This document shows positions 29,193 to 35,925 of a stretch of 37,906 nucleotides of DNA, piece by piece (position 1 is the stretch's first letter; each line of letters opens with the position of its first letter). The DNA is taken from contig JAFLYY010000003.1 of NCBI GenBank assembly GCA_029785825.1, positions 1 through 37,906 on the forward strand, read 5' to 3'. Position numbers and translations under genes: made by a program. The stretch comes from Nitrososphaerota archaeon (GTDB taxonomy: Archaea; Thermoproteota; Nitrososphaeria; Nitrososphaerales; Gagatemarchaeaceae). Below the pieces are notes generated by a model. The model searched no databases and was not told where the DNA came from. It saw only the letters and a program-made list of their open reading frames with translations.

Positions 29193-31523
29193 CTACGATG
29201 GGACCTTGGCGGCCTGGTCTTTAGCCAGTTCTATCAGCTCCATGGATGCGGGCCAGCCCGTGAGGTCCCTGGGCAGCTGGAAACCGTCCGAGGTGACCTT
29301 CTTTCGCCCGCCCCAGGCCACCGAAGGAGCAAGCAAGGTCTTCATCTTCATTGCCCGCGGCTTGTACTTCACCACCACTTGGAACATCTCCCTGATGACG
29401 TCGTCGATTTGCTTGGTCCTCGAGAATCCCAACGACGGGAGGACCTTGTGCTGCACCTTGTAGTAGTGCGCCTCGCTCTCGACCCGGGGGTTCCTGACCT
29501 TCTCGAAGCCGACTCTGTAGCCGAACTCTTCGGCGATGGCCTTCACCTTCTCCGCCAGCTGCACCGTGTCGAAGGTCTCGTCTATCTGGTTGACGACCCT
29601 GTAGTCGCCCTCGGCCGGAGGGTTGTCGAGCAGCAGCGACAGGCACTTTATGCTGTCGTAAAGCGACAGGTATCCTCTGGTCTGCCTCCCCTTGCCGTAG
29701 ATGAGGAGGCTGTTGTAGACAACGGCCTGGGCCACGTACTTGTTGATGACCGTCCCCCAGACAGAGTCCAGGTCGAACCGCGTGGCAAGCGACTCGTCGA
29801 CGATCTCACCTGTCTGGCTCCCGTAGACCACCCCCTGCATCACGTCGGTCGCCCTGAGGCCGTGTATCTTGTTGGCCAGCATCACGTTGAACGTGTCGAA
29901 CACCTTGCTCAGGTGGTACCAGCTCCCCGCGGCCCTGGGGAACATCGCCCTGTGCCTTCGCCCGTTCCTCCGGATCTCCACCGGGCCCTCAGTGATCTCG
30001 ATGTTCGGCGTCCCGTACTCCCCCATGGTGTTTCCACTGAAGGCTGACTTTCCTCTTCGCCTTACCAGTATCACTCCGGTGGGAACAGTGCAGCAGTAGA
30101 CGAGGCCGTTGTAAGGCTCCCAGGCTTGGCTTCGCCTGCGAGCCTTCGCGTTGGGGTGCCTCGAAATGCTGAGGTAATACTCGCTTGGCCCTTTGCGCCG
30201 ATGTTCACAAATGGTGGCACCATAGCCCAGTTTGGTTGCTATCTCCTGGACATCCGAGAGCAGGCGCATCGACTTGCTGTAGTAATACATCGACCCTGTC
30301 TTCTTCCAGACATGACCGTCGCCTAGCATGAGGGCATCGAAGAGTATTCGGAGCTGCCTCTTGCTCACGTTCTTGAGCGCAACCGGGATATATTTCTTGG
30401 AGGAGTCCCCGAAACGAGAAAGATAGTTGGCAAGGTGGTTATCAGAGATTTCAAGATTGAGCATGACGGTCCCACGTCGCCGGTCTGTCTCTTCGGATTC
30501 TGTGGCGTTCAACCCCAGTCCATTGACAGCATCCCTTGCCGCATCGGCCTTCCAAGAGCCCTTCTCCTGATAGGTGTAGGTCGCCGTGGGTTCGCCGCCT
30601 CTGCGTCGTACGGTGCCCTCGGCTATGAACCAGCCAAAGAATCTCAACCAGTTGTCCATCCTGAACGCTTGGGACTGGGCCAGCCTGCTATGTCCATAGT
30701 AGCTCCTCACCTGCATGGCCGGGAGTTCAAAGACATCTACGTCGGGCTGCATCCAGACCCCTGACTTTGGCACCGAGAAGTTCTTTCCGAATACCTCTTC
30801 AGAGGTTCCTACACGAATGGGTCCCGCTCTGTTCCGATATTGTGCCCCCGTATACCTGTGAATCACCCGATGATTTGGTGTTATCAGGAAGTCGATGTTT
30901 TGGGTCTTGATTCTGAGCATCCGCCCGGAGTACTGGTAGGCAACGATATTCGAAGGCCTGTGGTATTGTATCTCTTCAGTCAGAGGATCAAGGCAACAGA
31001 CCTCGTCGTCGTACTTCAGGTCGAAGAAGTGCTTCCAGCCATCCCTTGTCAGAACCTCTGTTTCTTCGTCGTAGCAACCCATCTTCAGGAGGTGGGCCTC
31101 CGGGACGTGTCTTGTCATCGAGAAGACTATGTTCAGGTTCGTGGCTACGTTGTTCAGCTCGGTGTAGAGCGCGTGCTCCTGGTCTATCATGCTGAACGGC
31201 GCGCTCCGCTGCTGGGCGAGGTGTACCACGCTCTGGGGCTGGTACTTCGAGATCACCCAGTCCACTTCCTTCGGATCCCTGGCGTCCGCCCGGACAAAAG
31301 TCAGGTTGTCCTTCCCCGAAGCGCGCTGATACGCCGCCACCCGCGAGGACGGGCTTCCAATGGGGACCAGAGAGTCCGACCCAACTGACTCCACCAGCCG
31401 CCGGGTCACCAGGTTGTCGACTATCACGACGTTCTTCTCGGTGCGCCATGCGAGGTGCAGGGAAAGGGGCCATCCGATGTAGCCGTCCCCGCCGAAGACT
31501 ACGACAGAGTCCTTCAACGGCAC
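29193..31523 (-). CDS. agl3: UDP-sulfoquinovose synthase interrupted by an intein
   Basis: The SDR-type enzyme makes UDP-sulfoquinovose from UDP-glucose and sulfite with bound NAD. Visible are VVVFGGDGYIGWPLSLHLA (NAD site with the family's GGDGYxGW), HLAQQRSAPFSMID, catalytic TMGEYGTPNIEI, and WYHLSKVFDTFNV with the Tyr-x3-Lys pair. A 349-residue intein (residues 150-498) splits the chain directly before the Thr of TMGEYGTP. The host protein after splicing has about 427 residues. GTG 31523 was chosen because a TATA-like GAATATATAC lies at 31569-31578. The longer frame from 31604 would place the start upstream of that box. The product feeds the glycosyltransferase encoded next. Sulfolobus Agl3 makes the same precursor for S-layer N-glycans. 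Confidence 0.9.
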   Translation of the reverse strand: MPLKDSVVVFGGDGYIGWPLSLHLAWRTEKNVVIVDNLVTRRLVESVGSDSLVPIGSPSSRVAAYQRASGKDNLTFVRADARDPKEVDWVISKYQPQSVVHLAQQRSAPFSMIDQEHALYTELNNVATNLNIVFSMTRHVPEAHLLKMGCYDEETEVLTRDGWKHFFDLKYDDEVCCLDPLTEEIQYHRPSNIVAYQYSGRMLRIKTQNIDFLITPNHRVIHRYTGAQYRNRAGPIRVGTSEEVFGKNFSVPKSGVWMQPDVDVFELPAMQVRSYYGHSRLAQSQAFRMDNWLRFFGWFIAEGTVRRRGGEPTATYTYQEKGSWKADAARDAVNGLGLNATESEETDRRRGTVMLNLEISDNHLANYLSRFGDSSKKYIPVALKNVSKRQLRILFDALMLGDGHVWKKTGSMYYYSKSMRLLSDVQEIATKLGYGATICEHRRKGPSEYYLSISRHPNAKARRRSQAWEPYNGLVYCCTVPTGVILVRRRGKSAFSGNTMGEYGTPNIEITEGPVEIRRNGRRHRAMFPRAAGSWYHLSKVFDTFNVMLANKIHGLRATDVMQGVVYGSQTGEIVDESLATRFDLDSVWGTVINKYVAQAVVYNSLLIYGKGRQTRGYLSLYDSIKCLSLLLDNPPAEGDYRVVNQIDETFDTVQLAEKVKAIAEEFGYRVGFEKVRNPRVESEAHYYKVQHKVLPSLGFSRTKQIDDVIREMFQVVVKYKPRAMKMKTLLAPSVAWGGRKKVTSDGFQLPRDLTGWPASMELIELAKDQAAKVPS
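30030..31076 (-). mobile_element. Intein with LAGLIDADG endonuclease in agl3
   Basis: The element codes for 349 residues from Cys (31076-31074) to Asn (30032-30030), with Thr as the first residue of the following host part. Block A is CYDEETEVLTRDGWKHF, block B is IDFLITPNHRVIHR with the T-x2-H, and the two endonuclease helices are LRFFGWFIAEGTV and LRILFDALMLGDGHV. Block F/G is VYCCTVPTGVILVRRRGK and AFSGN. The residue before the terminal Asn is Gly instead of the usual His, as in the inteins with a VP-x-G-x-x-x-VRR-x-GK ending. The base composition is clearly lower in GC than the host parts on both sides, so it arrived by transfer. Both endonuclease helices keep an acidic residue, so homing may still work. 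Confidence 0.93.
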
Positions 31524-31568
31524 GGCCCGCCTCGCAGGACTCTCAACTCGCGGAACCTCCTCGGAGGT

Positions 31569-31609
31569 GTATATATTCGCAGAGAACGTTGCGTATGAAC
31601 GCAACGTTC
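31569..31609 (-). promoter_or_regulatory. agl3 promoter with 11-bp inverted repeat
   Basis: GAACGTTGCGT (31584-31594) and ACGCAACGTTC (31599-31609) are perfect 11-bp arms around four bases. GAATATATAC at 31569-31578, read on the minus strand, is a TATA-like box just downstream. The repeat occupies the activator/BRE side of the promoter and starts 17 bases after the winged-helix gene's stop, so it is a good operator candidate for that regulator. A terminator role is less likely because no T-run follows. Confidence 0.65.
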
Positions 31610-31626
31610 AGACAGCAGGGACCGCC

Positions 31627-31911
31627 TCAGATGGACACGCCGAAAGCGGAAAGGAAGCTCTGGGCGCGCCTCACTTCGCTCACGAATTCCCTCCCCTTGC
31701 GGGTTATGGTGTAGTATCGGTTTCCACCGTTGTTCACCTCCGTGAGGAGGTCCCTCTTCTGGAGTTCGGCCAGGTGCTTCATGAGCCTGTCGTGAGGGAG
31801 GTTCGCCCTCTGGAGCAGCCTGGTCGTCTTCGCGTTGCCTTCTTCGTCGGCCGCGTTCAATATGTCGAGATAGATCCTTATGGTGCTCCTCTGCTTCTCA
31901 GACTGAGCCAA
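31627..31911 (-). CDS. Archaeal winged-helix DNA-binding protein
   Basis: The 94-residue protein begins LAQSEKQRSTIRIYLDILNA, then AKTTRLLQRANLPHDRLMKH (recognition helix) and DLLTEVNNGGNRYYTITRKG (wing), with a C-terminal dimerisation helix. This is the standard short archaeal winged helix of the type paired with membrane sensors. The start is TTG at 31911, inside the last codons of the 7-helix gene, so the two are translationally coupled. A longer frame to 32025 reads as non-protein. It probably binds the inverted repeat at 31584-31609 in front of agl3. Confidence 0.85.
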   Translation of the reverse strand: MAQSEKQRSTIRIYLDILNAADEEGNAKTTRLLQRANLPHDRLMKHLAELQKRDLLTEVNNGGNRYYTITRKGREFVSEVRRAQSFLSAFGVSI

Positions 31912-32557
31912 TTCTCCCACTCCGGACCACGAACAGGAGGAGAAGGCAGAACCCTGCAAGGTTCGCCGTCCCGCCGAGGAGGTACAGGTCTCCCGAGGCC
32001 AGCAGGCTCCCCAGCAGCTCGCCAAGGTGGGAAAGCGCTATGAACGCGAAGCCCAGCAACACATAGAGCGACAGCCTGTTCTTCAGCTCCGAGTATGCCA
32101 TGGCTCCCTGGAAGACGACGAATGAGACGAGCACGAGGATTACCAGTTCTCCGATGTCGAGGACCAGTGTGCCGAAGAGGAGCGGCGCCGCCTGCACGGC
32201 TAGGACCGCGGCACCCGTTCCCATCCCATCAGAGGATGCTCCTCTCTGGACCCGGATGGTATACCCGGTCCCGATAAGGAGGTATGCTGCGGACTGGAGG
32301 ACTAGATAGACGCCCGTGGCACCGTAAACCAGGGCCTCCCTGTCCACGAACCTGCCGACGTTGAACTCGGCCAGGAGATATATCGAGCCCTGAACCAGGA
32401 GACCGACCCCGAGCAGCATGAACCCGACGCTGAGGAGCCTGAGGAAGCTCGAGCCCGTCACCCTCCTGTACCTGAACGCGTAGTAGCTGACAGCGAGGGC
32501 CACCACGCCGCTGAAGAGGCTCAGGATGGAGTTCTCGATGAAGTACGGGTGAATCAC
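31898..32557 (-). CDS. Seven-helix membrane sensor-like protein
   Basis: The 219-residue protein has about seven hydrophobic helices: SILSLFSGVVALAVSYYAFR, LLSVGFMLLGVGLLVQGSIY, ALVYGATGVYLVLQSAAYLL, LAVQAAPLLFGTLVLDIGEL followed by VILVLVSFVVFQGAM, then SLYVLLGFAFIALSHLGELL and LLGGTANLAGFCLLLLFVV. It has no output domain of its own, but the next, overlapping gene is a winged-helix protein. This split sensor/regulator arrangement is common in Thermoproteota. The ligand is unknown. Confidence 0.78.
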   Translation of the reverse strand: MIHPYFIENSILSLFSGVVALAVSYYAFRYRRVTGSSFLRLLSVGFMLLGVGLLVQGSIYLLAEFNVGRFVDREALVYGATGVYLVLQSAAYLLIGTGYTIRVQRGASSDGMGTGAAVLAVQAAPLLFGTLVLDIGELVILVLVSFVVFQGAMAYSELKNRLSLYVLLGFAFIALSHLGELLGSLLASGDLYLLGGTANLAGFCLLLLFVVRSGRIGSV

Positions 32558-32803
32558 TTGCTAGGTTCCTCCTTTCGAAGGGGCAGACGTGTGGAATGAC
32601 TGCAGGTGTGTGAGCCCTGTTTTCAAAGAGCGCCTTGCAGTAGTTTTGGCAGGAGGTGATATAGGTTTTCAATGGCCACGAATCTCCGCCCAGCTTCTGG
32701 TTGGCCGCAGCTGGGTGAAAGGGGGCCACCCGGGGCGGCGCGCCGGACAGTCGGGCAGGCAGGCGCCAAGGATAAGTCGTGCCAGGCAAGGGCCAGGGAC
32801 CGG
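32558..32803. other. Divergent intergenic region
   Basis: This is the shared promoter region between the 7-helix gene (minus) and the aldolase-family gene (plus). GATAAGT near 32770-32776 may be the TATA box for the plus-strand start at 32804. Nothing else is seen. Confidence 0.4.
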
Positions 32804-33694
32804 TTGGCCAGGTCAGCCTCCAAGGTCAAGGGCCTCTTCACGGCGCTTCTGACCCCATTCGACGACGAAGGGCGGGTGGACACGGACCGCTTGTCGAAGC
32901 TGGTCCGCTTCCAGCTGTCGAATGGGGCCGACGGGATCTTCCCCTGCGGGAGCACGGGGCTCGGTCCGATGCTCACGGTCGAGGAGAGGAAGTCGGTGGC
33001 CGAGGCGGTCATAGCCACAGCGCGCAAGAAGGTCCCGGTCGTGGTCCAGGTCGGGGCAGCAGACACCGCGTCAGCGGTCGAGTTGGCGAAGCACGCCGAA
33101 GACGCCGGGGCATACGCCGTGGCAAGTCTGACCCCCTACTACTACAGGCCCGGAGACCGGGCCGTGGCGAAGCACTTCGAGGCGCTCGCCCAGGCTGTGG
33201 ATATGCCCGTCCTGGCCTACAACATACCTCAGTTGACCGGCAACAACCTCCAGGCGAAGACGGTCGCAGAGCTGGCAAAGAGAGGTATCATCTCGGGGCT
33301 CAAGGACTCTTCGCGGGACTTCCTGCACCTCCTGGAGCTGATGGACGCGGTCCCGGACCGCTTCCCTGTGATGAACGGGACCGAGGAGTATGGGCTCTTC
33401 GCGATCAACTCAGGCGCCTCCGGCCTGGTTTCGGGGGGAGCCTGCGCCCTCCCCGAGCTCCTCGCGTCGATGTTCTCGGCGGTGAGGAAGGGAGACCACG
33501 CCGCGGCCCTGGCCGCACAGAACCAGGTCCGGGCGTTCAAGGGACTGGTGAAACAGAATCAGATCTCGGCCTACTACGAAATACTCAGAGCGCGTGGGAT
33601 GGACTGCGGGTCCCCGAGGAGACCGCTGCTCCCGCTGGATAAGGTCGAGGCGAAGAGGATTACCGACGGCCTGAGGGCCCTGGGCCTCCTCTAA
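32804..33694 (+). CDS. DHDPS/2-keto-3-deoxygluconate aldolase-family lyase
   Basis: The 296-residue class I aldolase TIM barrel has VKGLFTALLTPFDDEGRVDT at the start and GADGIFPCGSTGLGPMLTVE for carboxylate binding. TPYYYRPGD holds the catalytic Tyr, and GLKDSSRDF holds the Schiff-base Lys167. GSTGLGP and YNIPQLTG are closer to archaeal KD(P)G aldolases than to DapA (GTTGE), and no other lysine gene is near, so cleavage of 2-keto-3-deoxy sugar acids is the better guess. TTG 32804 gives the usual family length; a longer frame to 32672 has a low-quality N-terminus. It overlaps the tag gene tail to tail. Confidence 0.85.
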   Translation: MARSASKVKGLFTALLTPFDDEGRVDTDRLSKLVRFQLSNGADGIFPCGSTGLGPMLTVEERKSVAEAVIATARKKVPVVVQVGAADTASAVELAKHAEDAGAYAVASLTPYYYRPGDRAVAKHFEALAQAVDMPVLAYNIPQLTGNNLQAKTVAELAKRGIISGLKDSSRDFLHLLELMDAVPDRFPVMNGTEEYGLFAINSGASGLVSGGACALPELLASMFSAVRKGDHAAALAAQNQVRAFKGLVKQNQISAYYEILRARGMDCGSPRRPLLPLDKVEAKRITDGLRALGLL

Positions 33695-34302
33695 GAGAGG
33701 GCCGCAATCTCCTTGTACCTGAAGCAGCCTGTGACGTGGTCGTTCACCATCCCGGTGGCCTGCATGTGGGCGTAGCATATGGTCGGCCCCACGAACCTGA
33801 ATCCCCTGGCCATCAGGTCCTTGCTCATGGCCTGCGCCTCCGGAGTAACCGCCGGGATGTCTTTGAGCGCGCGCCATCTGTTGACCTTCGGCTTTCCGCC
33901 GACGAACCTCCAGACATACTCGTCGAACGACCCGAACTCCTCCTGGACATTGACGAACGCCTTCGCGTTCTGCACCGCGGCATTCACCTTGAGGCGGTTC
34001 CTGACGATCCCCGGGTCCGCCAGCAGACTCCGGACCGCCCGTTGGTCGTAGTTCGCCACCCGCTTCGGGTCGAACCCTTCGAAGGCCCGCCTATAGTTCT
34101 CCCGCTTCTTCAGTATCGTGTACCAGCTCAGGCCAGCCTGGGCCCCCTCGAGCACAAGGAACTCGAACAGCAGCCGGTCGTCGTGGAGGGGGATCCCCCA
34201 CTCCATGTCGTGGTACTCTTGGAGGAGCGGCATGTCCAACGAAGACCAGCCACACCTCTTCACAGGCTTCACATCGCCAGACCCTCCCGTGCCCGGATTC
34301 AA
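33691..34302 (-). CDS. tag: DNA-3-methyladenine glycosylase I
   Basis: The 203-residue base-excision-repair enzyme removes 3-methyladenine from alkylated DNA. Visible are RCGWSSLDMPLLQEYHDMEW with the first zinc-site Cys and His, GIPLHDDRLLFEFLVLEGAQ, AGLSWYTILKKRENYRRAF, the base-pocket and helix-hairpin-helix region, and GFRFVGPTICYAHMQATGMV with the late zinc ligands in HVTGC. Length and motifs are complete. The ATG at 34302 opens a short extra N-terminus before VKRCGW. It ends convergently with the aldolase gene. Confidence 0.92.
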   Translation of the reverse strand: MNPGTGGSGDVKPVKRCGWSSLDMPLLQEYHDMEWGIPLHDDRLLFEFLVLEGAQAGLSWYTILKKRENYRRAFEGFDPKRVANYDQRAVRSLLADPGIVRNRLKVNAAVQNAKAFVNVQEEFGSFDEYVWRFVGGKPKVNRWRALKDIPAVTPEAQAMSKDLMARGFRFVGPTICYAHMQATGMVNDHVTGCFRYKEIAALS

Positions 34303-34355
34303 CCCTTCTGGTCAGCGAAGGAAGACGTATACGCCGCCACGGAGGGGTTGCGGGC

Positions 34356-34490
34356 GTGCCGGTCTGCCCAAAGTGCGGGAAGTTGATCAGCGCCAAGAAG
34401 TTCAAGAGGCATCTGGAGCGGTGCGGCTCGACCCACAAGCACCACACGGCGCCCCTTACTTCAGGGGACAACTTCCTCGAACGGGTATGA
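34356..34490 (+). CDS. 44-residue C2HC zinc-finger protein
   Basis: From GTG 34356, with GGAGG eleven bases upstream, the product reads VPVCPKCGKLISAKKFKRHL and ERCGSTHKHH, then a short tail ending FLERV. C-x2-C-x11-H-x4-C would bind one zinc. It is almost the same finger as in the membrane-anchored protein at 216-551, here without the membrane helix. It lies 38 bases before tRNA-Asp and is too short to be found by size alone; the conserved finger makes it convincing. Confidence 0.75.
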   Translation: MPVCPKCGKLISAKKFKRHLERCGSTHKHHTAPLTSGDNFLERV

Positions 34491-34528
34491 AGCTTAAAAC
34501 CACCCCGTGACCCAGCCCGTTTTCAGGT

Positions 34529-34639
34529 GCCCTGGTCGTATAGAGGTCAGTATGCTGCCCTGTCACCGGCTATGGGCCGGCAGAGCGGCAGCGACCCGGG
34601 TTCGAAATCGCTGAGACGAAAGTCCCGGCCAGGGCGCCA
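34529..34639 (+). tRNA. tRNA-Asp(GTC) with two introns
   Basis: The acceptor stem is GCCCTGG (34529-34535) with CCAGGGC (34629-34635), the discriminator is G636 and CCA is encoded. The anticodon stem is CTGCC (34555-34559) and GGCAG (34587-34591), with the anticodon GTC at 34562-34564. A 20-base intron (34566-34585, plus or minus one) lies after position 37 and pairs internally (CCGGC with GCCGG). The T-arm needs removal of about 16 bases (34607-34622) between positions 59 and 60 to become CCGGGTTCGAATCCCGG. The spliced tRNA has 72 bases plus CCA. Confidence 0.93.
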
Positions 34640-34672
34640 CCACATGCGCGGTAACGCCCTTACACCTTTTAG

Positions 34673-35091
34673 ATGGTGGGACGGCTGAGGACATACACTT
34701 CTACGGGAAGAAGCTCGCTTCGTACCTGAAGGGGCTCGACAGCCTGATCGGGAACCCGGAAGACAGGAAGCTGATCAGGGCCTACCTCGACCACCTGAAA
34801 GCGCAAGGACTGAGCACGGCTAGGCTTTACAAGACCACGTGGACCTTCGTCGATATCAGGAAGAGGCTCACTTCAAGGACCTTCAAAGCGGCCACGAGGA
34901 AGGACATCGAAAGGCTCGTGGCGGAGATCCACTCGCCCGAGTACACGGCCGACATGAAGTCTGACCACACGAAGATCCTCAAGAGGTTCTACAAGTTCGT
35001 GAGGTATGGCAACTGAGATAGGAAGACGCAGCACCCGCCGGAAGTCGCCTGGGTGGATACCTCGATCAAGAGGAACGAGATGAAAGAGCCC
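34673..35091 (+). pseudogene. Decayed tyrosine integrase (N-terminal part)
   Basis: After an ATG at 34673 and a one-base loss near 34688, the frame reads EDIHFYGKKLASYLKGLDSL, DRKLIRAYLDHLKAQGLSTA and FVDIRKRLTSRTFKAATRKD, the helical SAM-like core-binding domain of archaeal tyrosine recombinases. An in-frame TGA at 35014-35016 interrupts it. Beyond the stop the same frame continues PPEVAWVDTSIKRNEMKEP, the usual linker to the catalytic domain, and then homology ends. The catalytic domain with R..H.R..Y is missing. It starts 34 bases after tRNA-Asp, the kind of target these integrases use, so this is the scar of an integrated element. Confidence 0.8.
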
Positions 35092-35301
35092 CGAGGTCGA
35101 AGGCCAGTTCGTCAGGGGTCTGCCTTTCACCACATGCCAGTTCGACCAGGGTCGCCGCGACGTCGAGTTGAACACGGAAGTCGACGTATTCTTCAACGGC
35201 CTTGCCCCATTGCTTTGTCTGGCTCCTGATGAAGTCGTACACCTCCTTGGGAGCGCGAGCTTCACGGTGAAGCCCGAGCCGTCTTCAGTCGCCATCCTCA
35301 C
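35066..35301 (-). pseudogene. Frameshifted third gene of the element's small operon
   Basis: From GTG 35301 or ATG 35295 the frame reads MATEDGSGFTVKLAL. It must shift by one base near 35250 to go on as PKEVYDFIRSQTKQWGKAVE, EYVDFRVQLDVAATLVELAC and GERQTPDELAFDLG, with a stop at 35066. The restored protein of about 77 residues (LPKEVYDFIRSQ) resembles small element-borne proteins of no known role, possibly ribbon-helix-helix-like. The start overlaps the stop of the 88-residue gene upstream. The 3' end runs into the integrase relic on the other strand. Confidence 0.55.
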
Positions 35302-35564
35302 ACACCTTTCTTCGTGGCGGCGTACCCGGGGTACTCCTCTTCAAGGAACTTCGTTGCGTCGTATTCGAAGTGGTCCTTGGCTGCCTCGATTGAATCCTCG
35401 AGCATTTGCGCCAGGACAGACTCTAGGTTCGAGTTCGTAGCATCGCACAAGCTCCCGATCAGGGCCAAGTGCCCTGCTCTGATCGGTACAGTTACTTGTG
35501 CGGCCCTCGAAAAGACTTCCTCGCACCTCGTCCTGTACAACTTTTCACGCTCTTCTGCGCTCAC
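35298..35564 (-). CDS. 88-residue hypothetical protein of the decayed element
   Basis: From GTG 35564 the product reads MSAEEREKLYRTRCEEVFSR, AAQVTVPIRAGHLALIGSLC and NLESVLAQMLEDSIEAAKDH, ending EEEYPGYAATKKGV. It is helical and acidic. The GTG overlaps the stop of the HTH gene (GTGA), and its own stop overlaps the next start, so the three genes were a tight operon. It is the only intact member. I recognise no family; element-maintenance function is likely from context. Confidence 0.6.
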   Translation of the reverse strand: MSAEEREKLYRTRCEEVFSRAAQVTVPIRAGHLALIGSLCDATNSNLESVLAQMLEDSIEAAKDHFEYDATKFLEEEYPGYAATKKGV

Positions 35565-35741
35565 TCTCTCGCCCCCTGTAGGGTCCTCACAATCTCCGAG
35601 TCGGGTATCCTGTACTGTCCCGAAGGGAGCTCCACGGCATTGATCTTTCCCCCTGGTGATCCAGGCCCATATCGTCTGCCTGCTCACGTTCAGGAGCTCG
35701 GCAGCTTCGTTCGGTTTGTGCAGCCGTCTGCTGTTTGACAT
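35561..35741 (-). pseudogene. Frameshifted excisionase/MerR-like HTH gene
   Basis: From ATG 35741 the frame reads MSNSRRLHKPNEAAELLNVS and RQTIWAWITRGK, the helix-turn-helix of the excisionase/MerR-like family. The run of five C (G on the coding strand) at 35649-35653 has one base too many. With one fewer, the frame continues INAVELPSGQYRIPDSEIVR and TLQGARE, then stops at 35561, giving a complete 59-residue HTH_17-type protein. The homopolymer makes a sequencing error possible. It is the first gene of the element's operon. Confidence 0.7.
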
Positions 35742-35835
35742 ACCATAACATAAAAGACAAATCCGAACCGATCACAGCACTTCATAGGATATTTCCTAGT
35801 GGTGTCAGGTTGGAGCGTTGTCGCCCAAACATTCA

Positions 35836-35858
35836 TGCCCGGCCACATCTGCCGGGCA
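35836..35858. terminator. GC-rich hairpin between element relic and MFS gene
   Basis: TGCCCGGC and GCCGGGCA are perfect 8-bp arms around seven bases, lying 68 bases beyond the stop of the minus-strand MFS gene. No T-run follows on either strand, so termination is uncertain. It could also be an element boundary or a binding site. Confidence 0.35.
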
Positions 35859-35925
35859 GGTCTCGACCCGATGGATCAGCGCAGCCCGCTTCCATCCTCT
35901 CCTTTGCCATCCTGACGGAGGTCCC

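Noticed and set aside
29031-30047. 338-residue open frame on the plus strand across the glycosyltransferase/agl3 junction
   Set aside because: It spans two real genes on the other strand, with no domain and shadow-like composition.
31584-31609. Intrinsic terminator of the winged-helix gene
   Set aside because: Symmetry is perfect but no T-run follows in the minus direction; the TATA-like box directly downstream makes an operator the better reading.
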